Of a stretch of 64,000 bases of DNA, positions 23,206 through 33,905 are shown piece after piece. Below the pieces are notes generated by a model. It saw only the letters and a list, made by a program, of their open reading frames with translations, made no database searches and was not told the origin of the DNA. The DNA comes from Elmis aenea (taxonomy: Eukaryota; Arthropoda; Insecta; Coleoptera; Elmidae): contig OX393576.1 in assembly GCA_947652605.1 (NCBI GenBank), forward strand, positions 48,894,966-48,958,965, read 5' to 3'. The stretch's first letter is position 1. Every line of letters begins with the position of its first letter. The position numbers were made by a program, and so were the translations under genes.

Positions 23206-23621
23206 TGATATGGGCACGAGAAGTGAAGTGGGAAGGAAAAGAAACAAATGTGCGAAGTGCGGCGATTAAAGACAGTTCACTCACAGCCGTGAGTTAGGAC
23301 AGTCGCTCACGAGGAGCGAGCGAGGAGAGTCGCTCACGAGGAGCGAGCGAAGAGAGTCGCTCACGAGGTTGAGCGAGGAGTCGGCTAGGACTAAAACGGC
23401 GAGTTATTTAGCCTGTTGTAAAGAACAGTGTAATATTTACGTTATAAATATTAAGAAAGTAGAATTGTGTTGGTGATATCGCCGAAGTTGTTAATAATAC
23501 AAGGATTGTTATTTGCTAATAAAGTTGGTGTTTATGTTTGATGGCGTGTTATTACACTCATTTTAATCGGCATTACTAATAATTTTTATACGCCCACGAC
23601 CTGTAAAATAAGATCTCAGCA
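23206..23621 (+). repeat. 3' LTR
   Basis: Same ends as the 5' LTR, 18 bp longer, mainly because of an additional GAGTCGCTCACGAGGAGCGA-type sub-repeat; AATAAA at 23518-23523. Confidence 0.95.
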
Positions 23622-23625
23622 TGCT

Positions 23626-24094
23626 TGTGAAAAACCACTTATGTTTGTAGTCCTAAACTGCAATCTACATTCTCCTTTTTCTTAATCGGGCCCTCTTGTA
23701 CTTTTCGGTGTCGTTTTCCCAGTTCTTGATTATGTTCCTGCATCCCTGTCTACCATTTGCTAACTGTGGCACATCTCTCCAGCTGACTCTTATTTCATTA
23801 AGTCCATGTCAATTTGTTTGTCTTCACCTTTTTCTTAAGTCTTGTACTTTAATTTTATCGTTGTTACATTACATCATTAATTACTTTCGTAACAGGTAGT
23901 ATAAAGAAAGTATTGTGCTAACAAAAATGATCGAATATGAAAATAAGACCAACTTACACGTTTTGAGGTCCACTGGATAAGTTTTGACTATTTCCACAAT
24001 GACGTCGATGTATTCCTATACATGGCTATTTTGTTGTAAGTGTTGGCGAACAAGAAACACATAAGCCATTTAGCCCAATTCGCTATGTACACTC
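23626..24094. other. No gene recognised
   Basis: A 67-codon frame (23696-23899) is hydrophobic and unrecognised, probably chance. Confidence 0.45.
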
Positions 24095-24097
24095 TAA

Positions 24098-24561
24098 GGG
24101 CCGTTATTATAAACGTCAGTTAAATAGTCGAATAGCTAACCTTCAAATAAATTTACTTGGCGAGTAAATTTATTCCCGCTATTATTGGCTATTATAAACG
24201 AAAATTGCCGAATAAATAGTTAACCGTGAAATAACTAATTAAAGTGATAAATAAACAAACACAACCTCATAAACATAAATTCATAAGTCGTGTGTAGGTA
24301 TATGCGATATTCTTATAATTATTTATAACTTACCTTTTATAATTATTATTATGTCACATTTACTAAGCAGTTGACATGAAAAAGTAGAATTATGTTTATT
24401 TGACAGTTAAAATTTATCCCGTGGTTTATCAGAGGTTAGTTAACTCGGGGATTTACTTGGCGAGTAAATTTAACTGACGTTTATAATACTCAAAATAGCT
24501 ATTTATTCCGGAATTTTACTCCACGAGTAAACTACTTATTAGTCGTTTATAATAACGGCCC
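24098..24561. mobile_element. Harbinger-like MITE, 464 bp
   Basis: The termini are GGGCCGTTATTATAAACG and its inverse complement. The TAA target duplication (24095-24097 and 24562-24564) and GGGCC-type ends suit PIF/Harbinger. ACTTGGCGAGTAAATTTA occurs twice internally in direct orientation (about 24157 and 24448), and related halves occur near the ends. Non-coding. Confidence 0.85.
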
Positions 24562-24744
24562 TAAGAGATATTCATGAAGCTGAATAATTAAATACTTTAA
24601 TTGGCATGAGCATTGTTCACATGGGTTTAAGTTTAAGGAATGTATTTATTGTAAATAAACAAACAAAAATGATTAGGTACTTTAGTAAAATAGCGGGGGC
24701 AAATTGTTTATAGGTTTAGGGAAAATAGTTAAGTCAGTTTATAG

Positions 24745-24880
24745 CAGGGTTGAGCAGATTTAAATCAATTGATTTAAATCATGATTTAATTCATGATTTA
24801 AATCAAGTGATTTTTTAAAAAAAATCATTGATTTAAATCACGATTTAAATCAAGTGAAAAAAAACATCAATTTAAATCAC
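24745..24880. repeat. Left subterminal GATTTAAATC repeats of the hAT
   Basis: At least six GATTTAAATC or closely related palindromic decamers occur within 120 bp of the end, the usual arrangement for hAT transposase binding. Confidence 0.85.
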
Positions 24881-25085
24881 TTATTATATGAGTAGGTAAT
24901 AAAACATTTATAACAAAACAAAATTTTATTTTCTCAAATAAAAAAAACATTAGGTATATGGTATTTATGTATATAAGTATTTAAAAAAAAACAACAGTTC
25001 TTATATGTATATACGTATTAAATACATACTTATACGTAACGTAACGAAACGTAATTCATTTAAAATAATATATAATAATATACAT

Positions 25086-26876
25086 TTATAAATTTTTGGT
25101 ATTGTAATGTTGGAATAAAAATACCAGTTTTGCAGCCTTTTCAGTTCTTAGTTTATTTCTTATTGTCGAATGGACTAATCCAAATGTTGAAAAAATTCTT
25201 TCAACTGAGGCCGAAGAAGTTACACTGCACATTAGTTGTGTTAATATTGGCAACACTTTATTAATATCGGAAACATCTTTTTGTGATTTCCACCACTGTA
25301 TTGGAGTAACATTATTAATAATTTCCTCACTAAACATAACAGATTTAAATGGATCAGATTTAGCTTCAAATTTTATTATTATGGGTAATAAACCACTGTG
25401 TGGGTAACTTTCTGCTGCTACTTTTAAAGCTGCGTCTTTTTCATTATATTTTAAAGGAAATTTTGTTTTTCTAGGGTCTAATAAATAAGCCAAAAAATGG
25501 TACGGTGTCAAAGCTTGAGCATATCGTTTTTGAAATGCAGCCATTTGTTTAATATTTAATGTAATAGTATCATCAAAAACAGCCTCAAGTTCTTTCCATG
25601 CTTCTACAGCATCAGCTAAAAATGCATCTGTTCTTTGTAATTTGTCTAAAGTTACGGAAATTGGTTTTATTATTTTTAAAAAATCTTCTGCCGATCGTTT
25701 CAGTTTAATGTTAGACACCTTTTGGAATATTAAAGAATCAATTTGGTCTTTGTTCTCTTCACAAATTTGTAACAATTTCTGCCATTCTTGTGTAAATATT
25801 TCCAAGCAATCTGCAAGAGTATTCCATCTTACGTCTTGAGGCAATATTAACGCCTTACCTCCGGCAGCTTTATATTTAGCACTTGCCAAATGATTATTAC
25901 GGAAATACTTAACAACATGCACAACATTTTCTTTAATATCGCGTATCTGCAAGTCCTTGGAAAGTAAATTTAGAATGTGTGCTGAACATCCATAGGTTAT
26001 CACATTTACATCGGTTACTTCATTTTTAATGTTTTCTCTCATTTTGCTCATATTAGCTGCATTATCTGTAACGAAACTTGAAACTGCACAATTATATTGA
26101 GTTTTGCACTTATTTATTAAACTGATTGCTATACTTGTTAAATAATCGGCTGTATGTGCATGTCCTGATGTATCTATACTTTCAAGGAGGAAGGTTGATC
26201 CATAATCTGTTGTTACAGAAGCGCAAATTATCGGTTCGTTATGTACATTTGACCAACCATCTAAGGAAAGGCAAACCGAACTATTTGTTAATTTTGCAAG
26301 ACATTTTTCTTTTTCTTCCATGTACACTTCATTTAATAATGTTGAAGATACAGCGAACCTAGAAGGTGGTGAATAACCTGGCCGTAACATTTCGATTGCT
26401 TTTATCACTTCTGGTTGTTCGATACATCTGAAACTACTATTTGTCGCATAAATAGCTTTTGCGATTTGTCTATCAAGATTTTTCTTTAACTCGTTAGAAG
26501 TACGCACTACAAATGATTTCATTAATAAATTTTCAGTCATTTCTTTTTTTTTTTTAGCAGGTGGTGAGCTTATATTTGTATTTGTATCCATTCTAGACGT
26601 ACTAGGTTGTGGATCAAAAAACTCTTTCGGTTGACTTGTTTCTATTGTGGTAGGATTAGAATCTGTGTCAGTATCTTCTGTATTACATTCAGTAACTTCA
26701 TTCATATGCATTTGTTTCTTCTGACATTTTTCACGGTGTGCTTTTAATCTTTGTACCAGACCTTGTATTTCTTCTTTGCAATATTTACAAACTGCTCTGC
26801 TCCCAGCTTTCCCTTTCAATTTGTTTGATTTTTCTATAAAATGTTGCCAAACACTATTCCTTTTCCTTCCTGACAT
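25086..26876 (-). CDS. hAT transposase with BED zinc finger
   Basis: It cuts and pastes the surrounding element. The 596-residue product starts MSGRKRNSVWQHF; residues 10-51 form a BED finger (Cys30, Cys33, His47, Cys51). A Ser/Thr-rich linker with basic AKKKKEM (about 107-113) follows, a possible nuclear signal. The RNase H-like core shows LSLDGW (Asp206), VTDNAANM (Asp271), CSAH (Cys297/His300) and DVRWNT (Arg350/Trp351). The hATC region has SASVERIFST (Glu559), which aligns by motif with the third catalytic residue of Hermes. These assignments are by family pattern. No stop or frameshift interrupts the frame, there is no intron, and length is normal. The start is the first ATG and places the finger at the usual distance. 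Activity cannot be judged from sequence alone, but nothing essential is visibly missing. Confidence 0.95.
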   Translation of the reverse strand: MSGRKRNSVWQHFIEKSNKLKGKAGSRAVCKYCKEEIQGLVQRLKAHREKCQKKQMHMNEVTECNTEDTDTDSNPTTIETSQPKEFFDPQPSTSRMDTNTNISSPPAKKKKEMTENLLMKSFVVRTSNELKKNLDRQIAKAIYATNSSFRCIEQPEVIKAIEMLRPGYSPPSRFAVSSTLLNEVYMEEKEKCLAKLTNSSVCLSLDGWSNVHNEPIICASVTTDYGSTFLLESIDTSGHAHTADYLTSIAISLINKCKTQYNCAVSSFVTDNAANMSKMRENIKNEVTDVNVITYGCSAHILNLLSKDLQIRDIKENVVHVVKYFRNNHLASAKYKAAGGKALILPQDVRWNTLADCLEIFTQEWQKLLQICEENKDQIDSLIFQKVSNIKLKRSAEDFLKIIKPISVTLDKLQRTDAFLADAVEAWKELEAVFDDTITLNIKQMAAFQKRYAQALTPYHFLAYLLDPRKTKFPLKYNEKDAALKVAAESYPHSGLLPIIIKFEAKSDPFKSVMFSEEIINNVTPIQWWKSQKDVSDINKVLPILTQLMCSVTSSASVERIFSTFGLVHSTIRNKLRTEKAAKLVFLFQHYNTKNL

Positions 26877-27269
26877 TATGTTGCGTTTATTTATGTGATG
26901 TGTACACGTTTGCTAACTAAAATGAACTGAATAACAGAATCTGGGATACCCTTACATACAAAACTGCATTTGCATGTTTAGACAAGTATTTTCAGGCATA
27001 GAATTCGATCACAGGTCACATATAGTTGATGATGAATAGCAAGCATGGTTTTGTAGATCATATACTACACTTTGAAATATAAATATAATCATACTGTTTA
27101 TTGCTTGTTAAGACAAAGACTTAATTATATATAACATCACTATTTAGCACTGATTTTTTTCGAAATTTTTATTCATTATATTTAATTTTTTATTTTAACA
27201 AAAATTCTCCAATGAATTAAATATATTGGTTATTAAATATATTAGCACAAAACAGAAATAGCATGCAAA

Positions 27270-27386
27270 TATGAACATTTGATTTAATTTTAAAAAAATC
27301 TGATTTAAATCAAAAAAATCTAATTTAAATCAAATAAATCGATTTTTTTGATTTTTAAAAAAAAATCATGATTTTTATCAACCCTG
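27270..27386. repeat. Right subterminal repeats of the hAT
   Basis: Tandem ~19-bp units of AAAAAAATCTGATTTAAATC type, followed by the terminal inverted repeat. The same block, with one more unit, is at 18112-18234, and a similar one at 41748-41853. Confidence 0.88.
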
Positions 27387-27394
27387 GTTTATAG

Positions 27395-28197
27395 TTTATA
27401 ATAACAAATAAATGCAAAATAAATGTTAATCAAGTGAACTAACTGCTTGTTGGGTCACACAACAGGAAGATTAACATATACACCTGGTATGCGCATTTTA
27501 CTCCTTTGCGAACAAACAGCGGTTTTTCATGTTCTGACAGTTAAAATTTAATTATCCAACTGGGGATCAGTACCAATTTCCTTAGCCAACAATTTTCAGG
27601 CATCATTCGTAAGTGACCATATACTGCGATGGACTTTTCCGTTTCTTAATAGTCTGTTATATGTCTTTGGGATCATTTAACCTTTTTGTTATGGTTCCAT
27701 TCTCTGTGTCGAATGTTTCCTAACATTTTTAGCACGTTTGTGCAATCGTTGTTTTGAGAATTTATTTTCCGAAGTATGCCTTGCAAGTAATTATATCTAG
27801 TAATAATTTATTTAATTCGCATACATTTTTGTCAGGTTTAGTTTTTAAGGGGGCTTCTGCTATTTTACGACTAGGCATTTTCCTCAGAAGACAATTTAAT
27901 GGGCCAACATGTTTTATAGTTAACTTTAAAGGATTTTTTAAATATAACTGTTATCATAACAGTGTTTTTATTCAATAAGTAATTCTGATATACATTATTA
28001 CTCACAAGATTAAATTTTTCTCTATTCACTGAACTTTCTTATTTTGAAATGTTATTAGGTTTCCAAATTCCTTCCCACTAGATTGTTACTATAATTCGTT
28101 TTTATTTAAACTGAATAAGTAAAGTTAGTTAACAATATATAAAGGTAGTTTGCCAATCTGTTAAGACTAAGCAAAAATAGGTCTTTGACTTTATGAC
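27395..28197. other. No gene recognised
   Basis: A 74-codon frame at 27754-27978 is unrecognised; the sequence is AT-rich. Confidence 0.45.
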
Positions 28198-28315
28198 TGA
28201 AAAAAAAAAACCGTTAAAACTAGTTTCATTCGTTGTTAAATTTCGGTTCACGAAGGGACATTTTATGGGTGGGAACGTAAAAAACGAAATATTTAGTTTT
28301 CGTTTTAAGTCCCTG
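28198..28315 (-). mobile_element. End fragment of the hAT family seen at 52080-53168
   Basis: The segment ends ...TTTTCGTTTTAAGTCCCTG, and its inverse complement matches the first ~130 bp of the 52080 element, including GTTCCCACCC-type and TTCGTGAACCGAAA blocks. The other end is absent. Confidence 0.7.
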
Positions 28316-29634
28316 GTACCTATTTATATTTATTTATCAGGTTTTTAATTTAAATTACTATGAACTCTATCCTGGACTTAACACAATTTAGGTTGACTCA
28401 TGAGTTTGACGTATTAGTAGATACGTATTGCTTGAATATTTTGTAAGCTATTAGTACTAACCGCCTCAAGAAAAGTTTTGCATAATCATAATATCATATT
28501 TGGAATAATCGAAATTACCTTGCTCATTTAGAGGGAAATATCATCTACCACCAAAGGGATACAATCTAACTTTATCAGTTTTCGAACTGGGGTGTCGCAT
28601 CGAGCAAAAAGATGGGGTTGCAAACAACCACAAAACGTATAAACTTCATAGTGTTGGTGCGTCGGCAAAAAAGGCGACAAAAGTAATTATCATGAATCAT
28701 ACATTAATCGGATTACTGGATAAATACGTTGTGGAGAGTATTTGATATTAAATGTATGAAATATTTGACAAATATTCATGCATTTCAGAATTACACATAA
28801 ATGCCATTATTAAGATATGAAACGCAAAATTTAAATATCTTAAGGTAAGCATATTCTGGCTTACCTTCAAAAGTAATTGGCAAATACTGCTTTGATTTCG
28901 GTCCAAGAATTACATTCCTTGTACGTACGTTTTTTAAAAACAATAATTACACTACTATACAGTGACCAATAAAATATCTTTTAAAATTGATGAACATGCT
29001 TTTATAAGTAGAGTTGCGTCTGAAATACCTAGCAAATGTGCTTTTAAACAAAGTAAAGTAGATAAATAAATTATTATTGCAACTTAGGATGATTATGTTG
29101 GTGAAGATGCCCATTCCAAAATTTATAAATTATGGTCCAATAATTGGAAGAAAATTGAATCGCATTCTTAAAATAAAACAATATCGAATGACAATAGAAT
29201 TAATGCTGTCGTTTTATTGGCATTGCTAAGGAATACCATCCATATAGACTATCAGTAATGGGCTAATATTTGAAAAATTGAGCACATTTATTGGTAAATA
29301 TTACACTGAACTTTATATAACTAGTATGTTCCAGTTAGTCCGGTAAGATTTGCTATGTCTGTTGTTAATTTTACGAGAATGACAATACCAATAAAGGAGA
29401 AACTTTTATTTTATTAATAAAACTCTTGTACTAGGCTTAAAAAAAGGCACATGGTTTTTAAACTGAAATAAAGAACTTAGGCTACAATTCTAAGATAAAT
29501 GTGTGAATCGTGCATGTACATTTAACACCGATTAATTCACCTACTACTAAGTTCAACAATTATGTATCATCTACCTACATCCAATATCCAATAATCCAAA
29601 AATCTGTTATATTCCCTTATAAAAGGGCACTATT
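28316..29634. other. No gene recognised
   Basis: AT-rich sequence upstream of a transposase relic; the missing front of that protein could not be traced here. Confidence 0.45.
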
Positions 29635-30093
29635 TTGACCAAAGCTTCAAATGACACAAAACCGATCAGCAACAAAAAGATACTTCCATCTCTTGCTACA
29701 TCTGAGGCATGGCAGCAATATTTTAACAAAAAAGGGGAAAGAAAGGTACATAAAGAGAAAAATAAAGAAATTAGGAAACAAGAGAGGGAAAGAAGAAGAA
29801 AAGTATTAAAAAAATAAAATTGAAACAAACAACAAAAAGCAGAAAAAAAATATACAAAAAATGGATTGGATATGCTTCAAATTAATGTAACGTGGTTTGG
29901 AGAAATCAAAACTTTTTGGAAACAAAAGCAAAGTGATTTCAGTGCATATCCTGTCAAAACAAAGCACATGGCGTAGGTATGTTCTAATAGAAAATATATT
30001 TAAAAAATTAACATTAATAAAGCTGGTGAAGAATATTTGTGTGGGAATTGTAACGCAACAAATGAAGATGGCGATTCCGAATACGAAGTGTAA
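29635..30093 (+). pseudogene. Tail of a DDE-type (pogo/CENP-B-like) transposase with PHD-like end
   Basis: 29635-29817 encodes ILPSLATSEAWQQYFNKKG followed by a charged Lys/Glu/Arg coiled stretch, typical of the linker after the catalytic core in insect pogo-type proteins. Further on, in other frames, FQCISCQNKAHGVG (about 29938-29979) and YLCGNCNATNEDGDSEYEV with a stop at 30091-30093 look like the Cys pairs of a C-terminal PHD-like finger. The pieces are separated by stops and shifts. Identification rests on layout, not on a catalytic motif, so the family is tentative. A different zinc-finger protein relic is possible. Confidence 0.45.
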
Positions 30094-30660
30094 AAACTAT
30101 ATTTGTGTTAAAGTTAAATCTAAACTTAAAAATTATATCTATGTGTACAACTAAATGTAATAAATAATTACAAATTATTCTTATTGTATTATTTACTCAG
30201 TTTATATTATTATTACTGGATATTAAATTGTCCAAATTGGAAATTGGTCATCTTGGAGAGGTCCAATACTGAGTAAGTGACATACCTATGTAATTTTTTT
30301 TTGTGATTTTTATCACCAAAAATTTTAACTATAGTAAATTTTTATTACTTAAGTAAAAAGTAGAAGGTTCAAGCTACCAAATAGGTCTATTCATTTTAAA
30401 TCAATTTTTAGGTGGTACAAAACGGTAATTTTTTTTTTCATAAAACAGCCTCTTAAAGTGTCGCACACTGGTATGTTTACCCTATATGATTAAAATTAAA
30501 AAACTTTTCGATATTTTAATTTTTTTGCATTTGCGGTTTGGCAGGAAATGACCCCAACTTATTATTTTTTTTTAAACTGTATTTTTAAATTTTAAATTTT
30601 TTTAAAAAACTTAAAATCAAGATTCATGAGTTCATCAGTTTGTTAACAATTAAATTATAA
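30094..30660. other. No gene recognised
   Basis: AT-rich sequence with homopolymer T runs. Confidence 0.5.
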
Positions 30661-30665
30661 TATGC

Positions 30666-30980
30666 TAGCTGATTGACCCGGCGTTGCACGGGTGATAACA
30701 ATTCTCTTTTATCAATCAATGACTACTCGCGCTTCGCGCTCGCGGTCGGCGGACGTTCCCAGCTTATCAATCAGAGACTACTCGCGCTGCGCGCTCGCAC
30801 TCGGCGGACGTTCCCAGAAGTTTCCGGCCGTTCCCGGTCGGTCCCGGCTGTTCCCGGTCGTTCTTTATACGACGTTTAATCCGTTGGATCCTAAATAATA
30901 ACTGTGCAAAATTTGGTCCCGATCGGTCAACGGACCTAGGATTCTATAGCGAACAAACAAACACACAAACAAACAAAAAA
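30666..30980 (+). mobile_element. GC-rich retroposon with CAAA-rich tail (SINE/RTE-like)
   Basis: It begins GCTGATTGACCCGGCGTTGC and ends with a (CAAA)n tail (30953-30980), the style of RTE-mobilised short elements. Inside, a 55-bp unit TATCAATCA...ACTACTCGCGC...GGACGTTCCCAG is duplicated in tandem (about 30710 and 30765). It is a CpG-rich island in an AT-rich setting. The two overlapping Arg-rich frames are composition artefacts. Confidence 0.6.
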
Positions 30981-31120
30981 GCTCTTTTATATACAGTGTG
31001 TCCAAAAAGTAACGTAACGGATCAATATCTCGTCTCGCGACAACTTTACAAAAAAAAAATTGTACAAAAGTTGTTTGTGGTAATTTACTAACCTTAAATT
31101 ATTTTCTACTATACACAGTG

Positions 31121-31600
31121 TTTTGTTTTTGCGCACCGATCGATACGTCACTATGTTTTTTTAAATGGAACACCCAGTATATTTTATGCTTTTTAGATGT
31201 AAAATTGAATTCTCTTTCAAAAACATATAGGTTTTATGTATCTAAATTCAGTAGTTTTTGAGTTATTTAAGTTTTTATGAAAATTTTGACAGAAACAGGA
31301 GCCTAAAAAAATAATAATATTTCACAACTTGGCTATGTCAGAACAAATTCCTTTGAAACTTTGTTCGACAAAAGTGTCATAGTGATTGCTGACTAGTTAC
31401 AATTTTAAAATAATACACAGGGTGTTTTTTATGCTGGGTCCAATTGAGTAAACTTCAAACACGGTTAAATCAATTATTTTAAATTGAACGCCCTATATAT
31501 TTTTAAATGTTATTATTAAAAATTTAATTATCTTTAAAATTTGTTAAAGGTCTATTATGTCTAAAATTGATATTTCTCGAGTTATTGCGGTTTTCATGTT
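31121..31600 (+). repeat. Dispersed repeat, copy A
   Basis: TTTTGTTTTTGCGCA and the next ~480 bp are homologous to the inverse complement of 39640-40100. Shared landmarks are ACAGGGTGTTTT, TTTAATTATCTTTAAAA and TATTATGTCT. Just before it, TACAGTGTGTCCAAAAAGTA (about 30991) may be the end of a further element. Superfamily unknown. Confidence 0.65.
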
Positions 31601-31872
31601 AATTAATGGCTACAAACAAAATATTTAATAGAAATTAATTAGTAGGTTTTGGAAATATCTCGATAATTTTTTTAAATGTCAAGTAAAGTTTAGTTTTCAT
31701 ATTAAGCGATATTTTTTACCGAATACTTTAGTAAATAAATATGCTTGCAAAACTCTTTCTTAGTAAATTAATCCGTAGCCACCAAAAAGCTTTTAAATAA
31801 ATTAAGCTTTAAAAAAAATATTTTAACATGCAAAATATTAATGTACTGAAAAATTCTGATAAAAAAAACAAC

Positions 31873-32127
31873 AGAGATGAATGAGACTATTACTATTGGA
31901 AACCTTTTAATAAGTATAAAACATCCACCAAATATCATCTCCTACATTTATCCTAATTTGGGAAATAAAATAAAAACCTAATTTTACCGCTTTCCCTTAG
32001 AAGGGTGTAAGGGTATAACTCCGAAAGCAGACGTCTAAGAAAAAAGTTTTGTATAAAAGACCCTCCTTAATTTTTGATAAGGAATTACCTCCCAAATTTT
32101 ATCGCAAATTTTAAGAAACACCCTGTA
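31873..32127. mobile_element. Right-arm copy of the 425-1319 element family
   Basis: Homologous to 1080-1319 in the same orientation, ending AAGAAACACCCTGTA. The left arm is absent, so it is a solo arm. Confidence 0.78.
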
Positions 32128-33352
32128 TATAGGATGCATATTTTTATAAATATTTATGCATATACAATTTGTGCACGATTCTGAACTCTAGTAATAAATA
32201 ATCTCACTGACTTACTACTAAACAAACTAAAATAGGCAGTCAACAAGAACTTAAGTGGTGTTGCGCTTGTATTAATTCAATACAACTTAATTTACTTGCG
32301 TAGCTACTAACGTAGCTAAATGAAATTAAATACATCAAAGACAAGTATTTCCCTACAATTTTCAAGCAAATTGGTAATAAAGAAACGATTTATTGAAAAA
32401 CAAATCATCAACATGTGATGCATGTATAAAACGCATTGCAGTAATTAAAATACGTATTTATTTTTAGTTTATAAGATCAAGAAAGCAAAAAAATTAAAAT
32501 TTTGAAAAATATTTATATTTAGATCTATTTATAATCTCCCGTACCTTTCCTTGTTGCATTACATATTTTTTAAATACCATAATGAAGTGACAAGAATCTC
32601 GAAACTGATATTTTCACAAAATGATGTTTAAAATGAAAAATAAATAATTTAAACATCCGCAATAGATAAAAAATTAAATAAAATTGGGAGACATTACGAC
32701 TACAAAAATGTTCACAGTCCATAATCAAAAGTTTGACTAATTAAAAGGTTTTAACGTGTCGTTTTGTCCGAAACAATTTTGTCAATGGATTTACCAAGGA
32801 GTCTTACCCCAAGTGTCTAAGCTTCGTATAATTAAACCATACTAAATGTTCCTCTATGTTGAATACAACTTAATAACACAGAGTGTTTAATTTTTTATCA
32901 GTTGATCAATGTTTTAAATTTACTTAGCAATGATATCCTAATCTTTACAACAATTATTAATTTCAAATAACATTTTTTGATCAGCACAGTCCTACTCTTG
33001 AACGAGTTTGTACTGCCTTGTCCTCTTTCCTTGGCGAAGCAGCGCTGAGTGTAAAAGACTTAAGAATTGCAATAAAATTTTAAAAAGATATTAATTCTTA
33101 TTTAAATATAAAATTTCAAAAGGTTTTTGTTGCAGTAAAAATAAATAACTCGACAAATCTTGCTAAAAATTAATTTGTTGAAGATAAGCTTGTAAAATTT
33201 TGTAATGTATTTTGAGAAGTCATCAAATTCTTCAAAAAATATGGCATGTATGTATTGGTAAAAAAAACTTAAAAAATTAATTAAATAAATTTTTTCTGGT
33301 CATTTATTTTCTGGAATATTTGATGAAAACTGATTAATATGAACTAATGTCA
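32128..33352. other. No gene recognised
   Basis: AT-rich sequence without a supported feature. Confidence 0.5.
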
Positions 33353-33360
33353 GTCCATGC

Positions 33361-33553
33361 ACAGAGCCGGCTCACTGTAAGTAAAGGATGTGCGGCATCG
33401 GGGTGCCCCTAACAGGGGGCGCGTTGAGCCGCCCATGCTTTGGTGGTATCTTACAATATCACTTTAATCCAATAAAATAAATTAATATAGGATTTATTAA
33501 TTCTCAACAGTTTCTTATAGGGCGCCGAACACAAAGTTGCATCGGGGCTCCTA
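33361..33553. mobile_element. hAT-like MITE, 193 bp
   Basis: Flanked by perfect 8-bp repeats GTCCATGC (33353-33360 and 33554-33561). Ends ACAGAGCCGGC and the inverse complement of TAGGAGCCCCG are poorly matched, so it is old or a one-sided deletion derivative. Confidence 0.72.
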
Positions 33554-33724
33554 GTCCATGCATAATCGTATTTTAATTTGTAAATATTAAGAACGGATAA
33601 AATTTTAATGTTCATTTGAACTAGTGTAAAACAACTAAAACATTACAAAATTAGTTCTACTATACTGTGTAATCCAATATTACGTTAAAAAACCTAAATT
33701 TTTTCTCCATTGGCTTTTTTTCAT

Positions 33725-33905
33725 CAATAATCATAACACATATCAGACCGGTCACGTAAATCTACGGTTCTCTGGTCCATGCACCATGGACCGGCTCACG
33801 TAGATTTATGGTACTAAATCGTTTACCTGAGGACCAAGTAATTATTACCAGTTCTGTAAGCAGAAGTTTGAAGTAATCGCCGGTGGTCCGATATGTGATT
33901 ATATA
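33725..33905. mobile_element. Small inverted-repeat element
   Basis: AATCATAACACATATCAGAC at the left pairs with GTCCGATATGTGATT at the right. A GACCGG-TCACGTA-ATTTA block is duplicated in direct orientation inside (about 33750 and 33790). No clear target duplication. Confidence 0.5.

Larger units (their letters stand above)
21904..23621 (+). mobile_element. Internally deleted Gypsy-type LTR retrotransposon
   Basis: Two LTRs (398 and 416 bp, TG...CA) flank only 904 bp of interior. The 4-bp target duplication TGCT is at 21900-21903 and 23622-23625. The interior has a primer-binding site, a leader, the start of gag, and a frame joining the beginning of reverse transcriptase to the end of integrase, then a G-rich polypurine tract (about 23194-23205). 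LTRs differ by a few substitutions plus one sub-repeat, so insertion was recent. It cannot make its own proteins, but it keeps the cis signals for mobilisation by an intact relative. Confidence 0.95.
24745..27386 (-). mobile_element. Complete, apparently autonomous hAT transposon (Ac-type)
   Basis: The 2642-bp element has ends CAGGGTTGAGCAGATTT and the inverse complement of CAGGGTTGATAAAAATC, and a perfect 8-bp duplication GTTTATAG (24737-24744 and 27387-27394) that fits nTnnnnAn. Both subterminal regions are packed with GATTTAAATC-type repeats, likely transposase sites. The single gene is on the minus strand and open throughout. Two non-autonomous relatives with the same ends lie at 14727-18234 and 40609-41853. 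Confidence 0.97.

Noticed and set aside
30673..30898. Two overlapping Arg/Ser-rich frames
   Set aside because: They lie in a CpG-rich retroposon with an internal direct repeat and reflect composition only.
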